A stretch of 64,000 nucleotides of DNA, taken from the NCBI RefSeq assembly GCF_002741035.1, contig NZ_CP016808.1:4512501-4576500 (forward strand). Reading direction: 5' to 3'. The stretch is from Paenibacillus sp. BIHB 4019. GTDB lineage: Bacteria; Bacillota; Bacilli; Paenibacillales; Paenibacillaceae. How positions within the stretch are numbered: position 1 is the first letter of the stretch; every line of letters starts with the position of its first letter. The position numbers and the translations under genes are program-made. The notes under the pieces were generated by a model, which searched no databases, was not told the origin of the DNA, and worked only from the letters and a program-made list of their open reading frames with translations. Of this stretch, positions 8,928 to 19,175 are shown piece by piece.

Positions 8928-10283
8928 CTAGCGGGTCTTAACTTGTACGCTCAAACCATGCTTCGGCCGCAGCGTAATGGAGGCTTCGGGAATAACCTCA
9001 AAATGAGCGGATGGAACAATTTCAAAGCGCTGAACGATAGCAGCGAGCAGCAGCACAGCCTCCATCAATGCGAAATTGTTGCCGATACAAAATCTCGGCC
9101 CGCCGCCAAACGGGAAATACACATATTTGGACAGCCGTTTTTCAAAGTCATTTTCCCAGCGCTCCGGCATAAAGCTCAGCGGGTCCTCGAAATAACGGGG
9201 ATGGCGATGCATGACCCATTGGCTCATGCTCACTTCAGTACCCTTCGGAATGTGGAAGCCGCCAAGCTCAACATCCTGCAGCGTTTCTCTGGAAATGATC
9301 CATACGGGCGGGTAAAGCCGCATCGTTTCCTTAATGATGTAATGCGCAAACGTCAATTCAGGGAAATCAGTTACCTGTATTGCGCCGCCAGCGCATTTTT
9401 CTCTAACCTCTGCAAGCAGGCGATTTTGGATTTCTGGATGGGTAGCGAGCAAATGAAGCGCCCAGCTCAGCGTATTTGCAGTTGTCTCATGTCCTGCGAG
9501 AAACATGGTCATAATTTCATCGCGCAGCTGCAATTCGCTCATGGCGCTGCCATCGTCATCTCTGGCTTCCAGCAGCATTGAGAGAAGATCGCCGCGGTCG
9601 CCAGGCTCGGTACGCCTGCTCGCAATCATTTCATAGATGAGGCCATCGAGCTGCTCAACCGACTTTTTCAGCTTGGCATTTCCAGGCGTCGGGACGGTAA
9701 TTGGAAGCAGAGACAGCAGGCGTTGAAAAATGCTGCCCATCTGCGTGTTATATTCGGTCATTACGCGGCAAATAGAGGAGCTGATATGGTCGGCATTTTT
9801 TTGCAAATCGGCGTCAAATAGAGACTTTGCTACAATGTTCATCGTCACATCCATCATATCCTCATGGATGTCGCGTGTTTGCCCATCCTGCCATTCCGCC
9901 AGCATGCTGCCGGCATACGCCAGCATATGCTCCCCATAACGATGAATGCGATTGCGGTGAAAAGCGGGCTGGGACAGCCGTCGCTGGCGCAGCCAGAAAT
10001 CGCCTTCGCTCGTGACCAGGCCATTGCCGAGTACCATGCTCATAATGCGGTCGCGATGATAGCCCTTGGAGAAAATCTTATTGGTTTGCATAAGAATATA
10101 TTCAATATGATCCGGATGGCTGACGAGAATCGTATCCCGATCTTTCTCAAGGCGCATTTTAACCAGATCGCCATAGCTTTCGGCGGTTTGTGTAAGATAA
10201 CCGAGCGGGTCCTTGCCAAAATCGGGCAGGTTGCCCAGCAGCATTTTGCCTTTCGGGCCGGGTGGAATGATAAGCTCTGACAT
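8928..10283 (-). CDS. Cytochrome P450
   Basis: A complete 451-aa soluble P450 monooxygenase. I-helix oxygen-activation motif AGHETT (263-268), ExxR pair E319/R322, PERW (373-376) and heme-thiolate loop [14 protein letters not shown] with ligand C399 are all intact. There is no membrane anchor and no fused reductase, so it needs separate redox partners, which are absent from this window. The overall pattern ([13 protein letters not shown] near the N-terminus, LSQPAFHR) resembles the CYP4/CYP102-like fatty-acid-hydroxylase branch, which is a suggestion only. AAAGGAG precedes the ATG, and promoter and operator are well defined upstream. Confidence 0.95.
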   Translation of the reverse strand: MSELIIPPGPKGKMLLGNLPDFGKDPLGYLTQTAESYGDLVKMRLEKDRDTILVSHPDHIEYILMQTNKIFSKGYHRDRIMSMVLGNGLVTSEGDFWLRQRRLSQPAFHRNRIHRYGEHMLAYAGSMLAEWQDGQTRDIHEDMMDVTMNIVAKSLFDADLQKNADHISSSICRVMTEYNTQMGSIFQRLLSLLPITVPTPGNAKLKKSVEQLDGLIYEMIASRRTEPGDRGDLLSMLLEARDDDGSAMSELQLRDEIMTMFLAGHETTANTLSWALHLLATHPEIQNRLLAEVREKCAGGAIQVTDFPELTFAHYIIKETMRLYPPVWIISRETLQDVELGGFHIPKGTEVSMSQWVMHRHPRYFEDPLSFMPERWENDFEKRLSKYVYFPFGGGPRFCIGNNFALMEAVLLLAAIVQRFEIVPSAHFEVIPEASITLRPKHGLSVQVKTR

Positions 10284-10310
10284 TTGAGTTCGCTCCTTTT
10301 TTTAATAATG

Positions 10311-10327
10311 AATGACTGTCAGTCATT
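10311..10327. promoter_or_regulatory. TetR-type operator
   Basis: Perfect inverted repeat AATGACTG-T-CAGTCATT centred on 10319, immediately downstream of the P450 -10 box. The form TGACTGNCAGTCA is typical of TetR-family operators. The best candidate binder is the TetR protein encoded in the same operon. Confidence 0.8.
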
Positions 10328-10332
10328 TTTAT

Positions 10333-10361
10333 AATATAGTGGTTTTCTGCCTGCGCGTCAA
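10333..10361 (-). promoter_or_regulatory. Sigma-A promoter of P450-tetR
   Basis: On the minus strand: -35 TTGACG (10361-10356), 17-bp spacer, -10 TATATT (10338-10333). The operator palindrome overlaps the expected transcription start. Confidence 0.75.
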
Positions 10362-10399
10362 GCTGGTGTGGAACGGAGATAAGGCAAAAGATAAAGGCA

Positions 10400-10440
10400 C
10401 AAAATAAAAAAAGGGAATGCATCGCTGCATCCCCTTGGAG
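10400..10440 (-). terminator. Terminator of the proline-rich protein gene
   Basis: Minus strand AAGGGGATGCA, loop GCGA, TGCATTCCCTT, then TTTTTATTTT. The 11-bp stem has one G-U pair. Confidence 0.8.
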
Positions 10441-10476
10441 GTTAGTCCACAATCGTCTTAATGAAAAATCATAAAA

Positions 10477-10908
10477 TTAAGGGACGCAGACACTCGAGTC
10501 TACAAATCTAAGATCAAGCCCAAAATTGACCCAACCAATTCCTGGCCCTACCCAGCGCCAACCAGCTATTGAATTTGGGCCAACAAAAGTAATAAACATC
10601 CAGTAGGAAGCGCCATTGCTTTGCCATATATAGGTGAATTTATTTCGACAACTTACGATTGCGCCTGAATCAATTAAAGCAGACACTCCTTGTGGCTTTT
10701 GTGGTGGTCTGGGTGGAATGGTAGAAGGAGGAGCGAAAGCAGGAGGGCCTCCTTGAGCAGGTGTTTGAACGGGAGGCTGCGTGCTTGGGAATGGCTGCAT
10801 TCCTGGTTGAGGGAAAAAAGGGGGAGCCATTGGTGGCGGCATTGAAGGGCCTGGAATGCCAAATGGTCCAAATGCGCGAGAATAACAATCAGGAGAATAA
10901 GACCACAT
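10477..10908 (-). CDS. Proline-rich protein, possible spore-associated
   Basis: A 143-aa protein. Residues about 12-72 are a Pro/Gln/Phe-rich low-complexity tract (GPSMPPPMAPPFFPQPG and following). Residues 73-143 form a compact aromatic domain (SALIDSGAIVSCRNKFTYIW, then WRWVGPGIGWV). I recall this C-terminal domain in Paenibacillus/Bacillus proteins with Pro- or collagen-like N-termini, but know no assigned function. There is no signal peptide. AAAAGGAG precedes the ATG, and a sigma-K-like promoter lies about 34 bp upstream, so a spore coat or crust role is plausible. Confidence 0.75.
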   Translation of the reverse strand: MWSYSPDCYSRAFGPFGIPGPSMPPPMAPPFFPQPGMQPFPSTQPPVQTPAQGGPPAFAPPSTIPPRPPQKPQGVSALIDSGAIVSCRNKFTYIWQSNGASYWMFITFVGPNSIAGWRWVGPGIGWVNFGLDLRFVDSSVCVP

Positions 10909-10941
10909 GATGAATAACTCCTTTTACGTTTCTTTGTTCAA

Positions 10942-10969
10942 AACATTATGAAAACTTATAAGGCAATGT
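10942..10969 (-). promoter_or_regulatory. Possible sigma-K promoter
   Basis: Minus strand: AC (10969-10968), 17-bp spacer, CATAATGTT (10950-10942). This is close to the sigma-K consensus AC-N16/17-CATANNNTA. The short -35 makes chance matches common. Confidence 0.35.
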
Positions 10970-11082
10970 ATGATGCACATTAGCCTATTGATACTGGGTC
11001 ATGTGCCCAATTGTTGAAATCGTACTTTAATAAATATCGAGCAAACGCAGGCATTCATGGAACCGCTGCTTAAACAGTTGAA

Positions 11083-11123
11083 GCCATCAAGCGAGGCCTG
11101 TGGGCAGGCTGATGCTTGATGGC
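11083..11123 (-). terminator. Hairpin after ABC permease operon
   Basis: Perfect 10-bp arms GCCATCAAGC / GCTTGATGGC around a 21-nt loop that itself pairs (GGCCTG/CAGGCT), just past the end of the minus-strand operon. It lacks a strong T tract. Confidence 0.5.
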
Positions 11124-11133
11124 AAAGCAAGCT

Positions 11134-12288
11134 TTATAGAAGCAAATCTCCTTTTCGTTCCCGATGCCATCTGTATGCAAGCAAACCAGCGACGATTGTG
11201 ATAAACAACCCGTAAGCGAGCGGCTGTGCGTACTTCGGTCTGTATAACATAATGAGTTCTTCAATCAGTACACGGGAAAGCGGCTGTGTCATGAGATAGA
11301 TATAAGGAATTTGCAGCGCAACGAGCGCCATATAATTCGCAGAGATGCTGGAGAAGAAAGCTGCCGCCAGAGCGGTAATCAAGCCAAGCACATAAAGGAC
11401 GGCAACCGTCAGCATGATAAACTGGGCAAACGTAAGATCATGCCAGAAGTAGGGGAAATTAAAGGCAGAGTTGATGGGTGCTTCGTAAAATAATTCAATG
11501 CCCGGCTGCTGACTGTACAATAGAAAGAAGCAGCCGAGCTGTATAGAAATAATGAGCACAGCAGACAGCAGTGCCGCAATCAGCTTGCTGAGGAACAGGC
11601 TGCGCCCGATACGCGAGGCATGCTGGAGATGAACGACCCGGCTGCGCCTGTCGCGCAAAAAAATCGGCGATACGATTAGCAAAATGCTGATTATGCTTAT
11701 GGCATACACATAAAATATTACATTTTTAAAATTATCATAAATCATCGATGGAAAAATCGTATTCAGCGTGCCAGACGCCACCATTTCATCCATTCGCTGC
11801 AGGGCCGCCGCATCCTCATTTGAAAGATTTGCATAAGGCCGCTCCAGCCTGCGTTCATATTGCTCGATTAAATACTCTCTGCCTTGCAGCTCCCAGAACA
11901 AATCAATGCCGGGGTTGAACAGCGCGTAGCGGTCTAATTCATCCCATTCCTTATTGTCGCTGAACACATCCATTGCACGAAAAGCCTCATAAGTAGAAAT
12001 GCCGGCCTTCTTAAACTGCGGGTCATTATGCATAAGCTGCTCAGCTTCCTGAACTCTTTTGTGATAGCTCAGCTTGAACTGTTCGAATTCCGTTTCATCA
12101 AGCTCCAGCCCATATTGCTGCTGCATCTCGATGACAACCTTATACGCATCTTTATCAGGCCTGCCGTTCGGAAAATATTCAAAATAAAACTGGATGTACA
12201 TCAAATAAAAAAGGACGTTCAGTACAGCGACTAACACGATTATTTTCAGGCTAAAAAGCTTTTTCATTTCGTGAAGGATGATCCCCAC
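11134..12288 (-). CDS. ABC-2 type transporter permease (second subunit)
   Basis: A 384-aa membrane protein. One TM lies at residues 12-33, then a ~150-residue charged extracytoplasmic region (YFPNGRPDKDAYKVVIEMQQ onward), then five to six TM spans in the last 190 residues. This topology is shared with the preceding permease and is typical of ABC-2 exporters with a large loop between TM1 and TM2. It is the last gene of the sigma-ABC operon, 15 bp after the first permease gene. Together with the ATPase it probably forms a heterodimeric exporter or stress-sensing pump. Substrate is unknown. Confidence 0.8.
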   Translation of the reverse strand: MGIILHEMKKLFSLKIIVLVAVLNVLFYLMYIQFYFEYFPNGRPDKDAYKVVIEMQQQYGLELDETEFEQFKLSYHKRVQEAEQLMHNDPQFKKAGISTYEAFRAMDVFSDNKEWDELDRYALFNPGIDLFWELQGREYLIEQYERRLERPYANLSNEDAAALQRMDEMVASGTLNTIFPSMIYDNFKNVIFYVYAISIISILLIVSPIFLRDRRSRVVHLQHASRIGRSLFLSKLIAALLSAVLIISIQLGCFFLLYSQQPGIELFYEAPINSAFNFPYFWHDLTFAQFIMLTVAVLYVLGLITALAAAFFSSISANYMALVALQIPYIYLMTQPLSRVLIEELIMLYRPKYAQPLAYGLFITIVAGLLAYRWHRERKGDLLL

Positions 12289-12303
12289 AGCTGCACCTCC
12301 GAT

Positions 12304-13593
12304 TTAATGAATATTTTGGCGTTTAAATTGCTTTAGGCGCACGTAACAGAGTGCAGCGAGCACAATGGCCCAGCCGCCTGCGGTTATCCATTCCCAATCC
12401 CGGACCATATTGAACGCCCCGCCTGCCGTGAACCATATATGCGGATTAAGCATGAGTTGAAAGGGAGTGAAGCCCGCATAAAATAGCAGCTCCGAGCTCG
12501 TCGGTATGACTCTTCCTAGCAGCAGCAGGCTGCCAAACAGTACGGCAAAGCTTCCATATACAAGGTAGCTGCTGTTGATAAAGGAGCCGAGAACAAAGGC
12601 CAAGGCAGCGAAAATCAGCTGAAGCCCATACATGAGTGCTACAGCGCAGCCCAAATACTTGCCGAACGATAGAACGTGCCAAGTGAGAAATGGAAAGGCC
12701 ATGCCTGGCTCCCAGGTGAAAAAGCTGCTGATCGGCACCTGCCACAGTCCCTTGTAGCTGAAAGTGAGAAAATAGGCGGAAAGGGTGACGCCAGCCAGTA
12801 TAGTTGTCAGTGCAGCGGCAGCAGCAAGCGCGGCAAGCAGCTTGTCCGTTTGCAGCTTTCGTCCATGCTTGGCTGCATAAACCAATAAATGCGTATGCTG
12901 CTCAAATTCATTTTTGCTTAAGAAGACAGAAAGGAGCACGGCTAAAATCATTAGCTCGAACAGCAGCATCCTGAGCAGGCTTTTAAACAGCATCGAATGC
13001 GTTCCATACAGCTTGCCATCGAAAAATAAATGCTTATATTCACCGCTTGCCTCAAGCTGCTGAAGCCGTATGCCCAGCCCGGAATAACGCTCTTTCAATG
13101 CAATGGCAGCTTGCCCGCTAAGGCCATACAATTGAATTTGACCTTCAGCCATCTGGCTCGTATCCAGCTTGGCATAGGCTTCATCGATGCTCTGCATTCT
13201 CGCAGCATAATGCTGCAAAATGCTCAGCCGATGAAAGCTGGCGATTTCAGATTCCAGAAATAGGCCCGGTTGCTGATAAACAACTTCGTTCAAATTATCA
13301 TAAGCGAAAAAATCATCCGGCTGCGCATTTACTTTTCCTGCACGTTCATTCGTCAGCGTGTTCATTTCTGCGAGCTGCTGCTGCTCATATTGTTCAAGCT
13401 CAGCCAGCATCTGATTGGTTATGCGCACACCGAATTGTCCAGCCATTGTGTTCAGTACCGCCATATCCTGGCGCTTATACGCCTGCTGCATAATGTACAG
13501 CAGATTGAACGCGAGGAAGAGGGCGAGCAGCGCTAAAATAACCGGAGACAGCAGCGCTTTTCTGAGCTCATAGCGCCAGATAATCACCCTCAT
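12304..13593 (-). CDS. ABC-2 type transporter permease (first subunit)
   Basis: A 429-aa membrane protein with TM1 at about residues 13-33. A ~190-residue extracellular stretch rich in Gln/Glu/Leu follows (LAELEQYEQQQLAEMNTLTN), then six TM segments from about residue 215. The start overlaps the stop of the ATPase gene by 4 bp (ATGA), a sign of translational coupling. It has the same architecture as the following permease, so the two probably arose by duplication and pair with the ATPase. Substrate is not predictable. Confidence 0.82.
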   Translation of the reverse strand: MRVIIWRYELRKALLSPVILALLALFLAFNLLYIMQQAYKRQDMAVLNTMAGQFGVRITNQMLAELEQYEQQQLAEMNTLTNERAGKVNAQPDDFFAYDNLNEVVYQQPGLFLESEIASFHRLSILQHYAARMQSIDEAYAKLDTSQMAEGQIQLYGLSGQAAIALKERYSGLGIRLQQLEASGEYKHLFFDGKLYGTHSMLFKSLLRMLLFELMILAVLLSVFLSKNEFEQHTHLLVYAAKHGRKLQTDKLLAALAAAAALTTILAGVTLSAYFLTFSYKGLWQVPISSFFTWEPGMAFPFLTWHVLSFGKYLGCAVALMYGLQLIFAALAFVLGSFINSSYLVYGSFAVLFGSLLLLGRVIPTSSELLFYAGFTPFQLMLNPHIWFTAGGAFNMVRDWEWITAGGWAIVLAALCYVRLKQFKRQNIH

Positions 13594-14471
13594 GGCGTTT
13601 CATCCGCCTGTGCCTCATCCTGGTAAATATAAATAAACACATCCTCCAAATTGGGAATAGCCATTGTCCAATTCGGCTGCGGGTCGCCGCGGCCAATAAA
13701 ACGGATTTTTAGCCTTCCCTGCTCCTGCCGCTCCGAGATGGACAAATGCATGTCCCGAAAGTGGTCAGCTTCCTCATAATCGACGGTCGTTTCGTATACC
13801 ATTCCCTCAAGCAGGCGGCAAATGTCCGCGATGGGGCGTTTGTGCAGCACCCGCTTGTCCTTGATCATAATAATTTCATCGGCAATCGACTCTACATCAG
13901 AGACGATATGGGTTGATAAAATGACGATGCGATTGCGGGCAAGCTGCGCCAGCATATTGCGAAAGCGAACGCGTTCCTTCGGATCAAGCCCTGCGGTTGG
14001 CTCGTCAAGGATGAGAATGCGCGGATCATTCAGCATCGCCTGCGCAATGCCGACGCGCTGGATCATGCCGCCGGAAAACTTGCGCATTTTTTTATCCATG
14101 ACATCCTCCAGCGCAACGAGCTTCAGCAGCTCGGCTATTCGCGGCTTGGCATCGGATGCGCGCATGCCTTTCAGGGCGGCGATGTACAGCAAATATTTGC
14201 GCGGGCTGTAATGCTTGTAATAACCAAATTGCTGCGGAAGATAGCCGAGCTGCTCGCGATAGCGCTCATCCGCTTTAATAATATTTTCACCGTTGTATAA
14301 AATTTCGCCTTCGCTTGGAAACAGCAGCGTGACGAGCATTTTAATAAGCGTTGTTTTGCCAGCGCCATTTGGGGCAAGCAGTCCATATACGCCATTCGTA
14401 AATTCAAGATTAATGTCCTCCAGCGCGCTAAAGCTGCCGAAGCGTTTGGACACCTGCTGTACAGTCAGCAT
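13590..14471 (-). CDS. ABC transporter ATP-binding protein
   Basis: A 293-aa nucleotide-binding subunit. Walker A is PNGAGKTT (about residues 34-41), the Q-loop is YLPQQFGYY, the signature FSGGMIQR, Walker B ILILDEPTAGLDP, and the H-loop LSTH. The family resembles drug-export or YtrB/BcrA-like ATPases. The C-terminal ~80 residues are an accessory domain seen in ABC-2 partners. It sits between the six-TM protein (1 bp gap) and the two permeases (4-bp overlap), as one tightly coupled operon led by an ECF sigma factor. Confidence 0.93.
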   Translation of the reverse strand: MLTVQQVSKRFGSFSALEDINLEFTNGVYGLLAPNGAGKTTLIKMLVTLLFPSEGEILYNGENIIKADERYREQLGYLPQQFGYYKHYSPRKYLLYIAALKGMRASDAKPRIAELLKLVALEDVMDKKMRKFSGGMIQRVGIAQAMLNDPRILILDEPTAGLDPKERVRFRNMLAQLARNRIVILSTHIVSDVESIADEIIMIKDKRVLHKRPIADICRLLEGMVYETTVDYEEADHFRDMHLSISERQEQGRLKIRFIGRGDPQPNWTMAIPNLEDVFIYIYQDEAQADETP

Positions 14472-14472
14472 C

Positions 14473-15237
14473 TTAAATAGCTCCTTCCGGATTTTGCAGT
14501 TTTCGCAATTGGTTTAGGTTTTTGATATATAGCGTCCCGCAGACAGCTGTTAAAAGCAAATAAACGGAGACAGGAATCGTTTGAAGCAGCTGTATATACC
14601 CTGTGCTAAACAAAGCCTTCAATCCGATATTGCCAGCAAACCAGAGCGAGATCAGGGCGTATTTCGTTATGTCCGAGCGAATGCGTAGTATGATATACAG
14701 AAAAACAACGGAAAATAGAAACAGTGACGAAGCTGACAGCGCCAGCGCAAACAGCAGGTGAATGTGCTGAAACATAGCGGAAGCAGCAAGCACGAGTGCT
14801 ACATTCAGCGCCAAACAGATGAGGCTAAAAGCCAGCATCCGCAGCGAAGCAAGCTGATACACATTGTATTTGCACACCATTTCCGTTTCATACGTATCGC
14901 TATGCTTGCGGCGAACGAAGAAGAGGGTGGATACAAGGAGATAGAGGACGGGCGACCCAATAAAGATAGCGGCATAAATATCCTCCTCTATGACCTGCGA
15001 ATGGCTTGATTCTAAAAATAGGGCGAATAGTATAAGCAGAGAGCCGGCAGCAAGTGCAAAGGCAATTTCCGTCCAGTCATGAAACATATAACGAAAGCCA
15101 AGACGGGTATACATTAAGCGCAAGTAGGCTGAGAAGGTTTGCTTCGGCACAAGCCCCCGTGCCACAATCAGATTGATTTGCTGCTCGATTTCCTGCTCGC
15201 TTGGCAGCTCAACCGTCTCCGTTTTATCGGTTTTCAT
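14473..15237 (-). CDS. Six-TM membrane protein next to ECF sigma factor, possible anti-sigma factor
   Basis: A 254-aa protein. A ~50-residue charged N-terminal cytoplasmic part (ELPSEQEIEQQINLIVARGL) is followed by six hydrophobic spans from about residue 58. Its start overlaps the end of the sigma factor gene by 14 bp, the position usually held by an anti-sigma factor. I see no zinc-binding ZAS motif, so if it restrains the sigma factor it would be of an unusual multi-span kind. Alternatively it is a further transporter subunit. Function is inferred from position only. Confidence 0.7.
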   Translation of the reverse strand: MKTDKTETVELPSEQEIEQQINLIVARGLVPKQTFSAYLRLMYTRLGFRYMFHDWTEIAFALAAGSLLILFALFLESSHSQVIEEDIYAAIFIGSPVLYLLVSTLFFVRRKHSDTYETEMVCKYNVYQLASLRMLAFSLICLALNVALVLAASAMFQHIHLLFALALSASSLFLFSVVFLYIILRIRSDITKYALISLWFAGNIGLKALFSTGYIQLLQTIPVSVYLLLTAVCGTLYIKNLNQLRKLQNPEGAI

Positions 15238-15781
15238 CGTAATCGTCTCCCAATCTGTTTTTCAGCTTTCTGAGCATCGTATAATATTTCGTTTTGACGG
15301 TCGATTCCGGCATATGCAGCAGCGGCGCAATGTCGGCAAACGTATATTCGGCGAAAAATTTGAGCCGGAAAATATGCTGAGCGGCAGCATCCATCTCGTT
15401 TACAAGCTGCAAAACAGCTTCGACCTGTTCTTTTTGCTCAATTTTCAGCGTGAAATCAACCTCCTCGGCGATTTCTTCATCCATCGCTGTCGTCCGTTGA
15501 TCGTAGCGATAGTACCGCGAGCGGTAATAGTCGACGATCCGGTTCGTCGCAAGCTTGTACAGCCACGCCCGAAAGGAACCCTTGCCTCCGTCATAGTGCC
15601 CGATCGCCTGCAGCATATGGATGAAGATGTCCTGTGTGAGATCCATGGACAGCTGTTTATTCGTCGTCTGTCTATACACATAGCTGTACAATTCTTTGTA
15701 ATAATGGCGGACCAGCGCGTTCGCTGCTGCCTCGCTTGATTGTTTTTGGATTTGCTTAATCCATGCTGCTTCCGTCTCCAT
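15224..15781 (-). CDS. ECF-type RNA polymerase sigma factor
   Basis: A 185-aa sigma-70-family protein with only regions 2 and 4. Region 2 is visible at about residues 25-90 (DLTQDIFIHMLQAIGHYDGG, FRAWLYKLATNRIVDYYRSR) and region 4 at about 118-175 (FAEYTFADIAPLLHMPESTV, KTKYYTMLRKLKNRL). It leads the operon containing the six-TM protein, ATPase and two permeases, and so probably controls that operon in response to an envelope or antimicrobial signal. The target promoter motif cannot be confirmed. A repeat element lies 44 bp upstream of its start codon. Confidence 0.92.
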   Translation of the reverse strand: METEAAWIKQIQKQSSEAAANALVRHYYKELYSYVYRQTTNKQLSMDLTQDIFIHMLQAIGHYDGGKGSFRAWLYKLATNRIVDYYRSRYYRYDQRTTAMDEEIAEEVDFTLKIEQKEQVEAVLQLVNEMDAAAQHIFRLKFFAEYTFADIAPLLHMPESTVKTKYYTMLRKLKNRLGDDYDENR

Positions 15782-16131
15782 GCGCCCTCTCTTTTCCTAA
15801 ATCGTTAAGTTGCCAGTCAGTTTTAAATATAAGCATTTATAAGTTTTCACGTATAAATAGGGCTTATATTTCTCCGACAAAGCTCTTCGCTCGTCCTAGA
15901 AGGACGACGAAGTCGTTTTTGCTTGGCCGCTTATTTATATATTCGTAGTGTAGCGTAAAATAGTTTGGCTGAAATAAATCTTTTCCAGCCCGCTTGACAA
16001 AGCGCTGCAGGCTTCGCGTATGAAATCAGGCGGAACTTCCAATGCTTTTGTTGTATAATGGGAAATATATGAAGACACTTTTAAAGGAAAGCGGCGCATA
16101 AATTGGCTAATGGGGAAAGAGGCAGATACGA
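15782..16131. other. Divergent intergenic region (sigma factor / hypothetical gene)
   Basis: A 350-bp gap holding repeat R1. For the plus-strand gene a perfect -35 TTGACA at 15994-15999 is followed 19 bp later by TATGAA, a long-spacer candidate promoter. No sigma-ECF-type AAC/CGT promoter is obvious. Confidence 0.35.
15825..15925 (-). repeat. Dispersed double-hairpin element, copy R1 (type B)
   Basis: About 101 bp, read on the minus strand. The first half carries AAAACGACTTCGTCGTCCTT and an inner hairpin CGTCCT-TCT-AGGACG. The second half, beginning GGAGAAATATAAGCC, folds back on TTATAAATGCTTATATTT. It is nearly identical to copy R3a (33913-34012). It lies between the divergent sigma-factor and 16132 genes. 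Confidence 0.85.
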
Positions 16132-16779
16132 ATGAAGATATGGGATATGCCAAAGTTGCCGGCACCGGAGCAGCTGGAGAAGCAGATGCGCATACTCGCT
16201 GCGCTGGATTTGATGATGTGCGAGGAAGAATGGCTACGCGTTCATCGTTATGATTCCGCATGGTCGGATGATGAAACGATGGGCAGCTTGAACAATGGGT
16301 CTGGCGATGTTGTATTTGTTGTTTTTGCACCGGAAGGGGCCATTATCAAAGGCTTTGACCATGAATCCCCTTATAGCCCGCATGCGCAGGAGGAATACGG
16401 CACTTGGCCGGGCATTTATGATGAGGTGCCTGAGGCGCTGCTGCATCGTATACAGGATGTGGCATTCACCCATGAGGATGTTACCTTTTGCATATGGTGG
16501 GAAAATGGAAATTCCGCGTGGCACAGCAGCGAATATGAGCAGCCGGATGGTTGGGAAGATGGTGCGAATTTTCTTCTAGGCTATTTGTGCGATTCCCCAG
16601 AGGGCTATCAGGAGTGGGCGCAAGGCTACTTTGAGGAGGAGCTGGATTTGGCAGCCGTGAGCGCGGTTTTCGAAGGTGCTGAAATAACAAAAGAACTCAT
16701 CGCCAGCCTGAATCCGGAGCGAGACGCTGAGGAAGCTCTTGAGGAACTGGAAGCGCTTGGCCTTCTGGCCCTTTCATAA
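16132..16779 (+). CDS. Hypothetical acidic protein
   Basis: An unrecognised 215-aa protein. It is very acidic (many Glu/Asp; EELEALGLLALS at the end) with no signal peptide or TM span, so it is probably cytoplasmic. Distinctive segments are DVVFVVFAPEGAIIKGFDHE (about 58-77), ending in a His-acid pair, and TFCIWWENGNSAWHSS (about 120-135). Aromatic/acidic composition of this kind is seen in SMI1/SUKH-like or immunity-type proteins, but I see no diagnostic motif. It is a single gene, upstream of but independent from glpPK. Confidence 0.75.
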   Translation: MKIWDMPKLPAPEQLEKQMRILAALDLMMCEEEWLRVHRYDSAWSDDETMGSLNNGSGDVVFVVFAPEGAIIKGFDHESPYSPHAQEEYGTWPGIYDEVPEALLHRIQDVAFTHEDVTFCIWWENGNSAWHSSEYEQPDGWEDGANFLLGYLCDSPEGYQEWAQGYFEEELDLAAVSAVFEGAEITKELIASLNPERDAEEALEELEALGLLALS

Positions 16780-16791
16780 GGAATGAGTGGG

Positions 16792-16820
16792 TTTACAGCT
16801 TGACCTTAGTATATTATAAT
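16792..16820 (+). promoter_or_regulatory. Sigma-A promoter of glpP-glpK
   Basis: -35 TTTACA (16792-16797), 17-bp spacer, -10 TATAAT (16815-16820). It leaves a leader of about 195 nt before glpP, consistent with antitermination control. Confidence 0.7.
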
Positions 16821-16860
16821 CGTCACTGACAAGTAAATAAAACTCGCTGTGAGACTAATG

Positions 16861-16932
16861 AGAACAGCCGCTGGATTGAGTATATAAATTCCAAATATGG
16901 GGTGTATACATTCTTTCTGTCGGCTTTTTTTA
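16861..16932 (+). terminator. Possible glp leader terminator/antiterminator
   Basis: AGCCG (16866-16870) pairs with CGGCT (16921-16925) and is followed by a run of T. Between them GTATA/TATAC and TCC/GGG can nest. In Bacillus GlpP relieves termination in glp leaders when glycerol-3-phosphate is bound; this hairpin is the natural candidate target. The outer stem is short. Confidence 0.4.
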
Positions 16933-16944
16933 ATTTATAGCCGT

Positions 16945-16958
16945 TGAAATCGTTTACA
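16945..16958 (+). promoter_or_regulatory. CcpA cre-like site in glp leader
   Basis: TGAAATCGTTTACA matches the TGWAARCGYTWNCW consensus at 13 of 14 positions (T in place of R). Being downstream of the promoter, it would act as a roadblock and give carbon catabolite repression of glycerol use. Confidence 0.6.
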
Positions 16959-17021
16959 GCTTCATAGCCTTCACAGTAATCCGGGCAGCCGTGAATGATT
17001 GCGAGTAGGGAGGGAACAAGC

Positions 17022-19075
<2,054 letters not shown>

Positions 19076-19106
19076 TAGAACGGCCCCCTGGTTTCCGGGG
19101 CAGTCA

Positions 19107-19166
19107 TAAATAGGGGCAATTCCTGCTGTCATGTAAGATGACTTTAGGAATTGCCCTATTTGTTTT
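19107..19166. terminator. Bidirectional terminator between glpK and ABC permease
   Basis: Arms AAATAGGGGCAATTCCT (19108-19124) and AGGAATTGCCCTATTT (19146-19161) pair almost perfectly. T-rich flanks on the plus side (TGTTTT) suit glpK; the convergent permease gene ends just beyond. Confidence 0.8.
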
Positions 19167-19175
19167 ACGGGAGTA

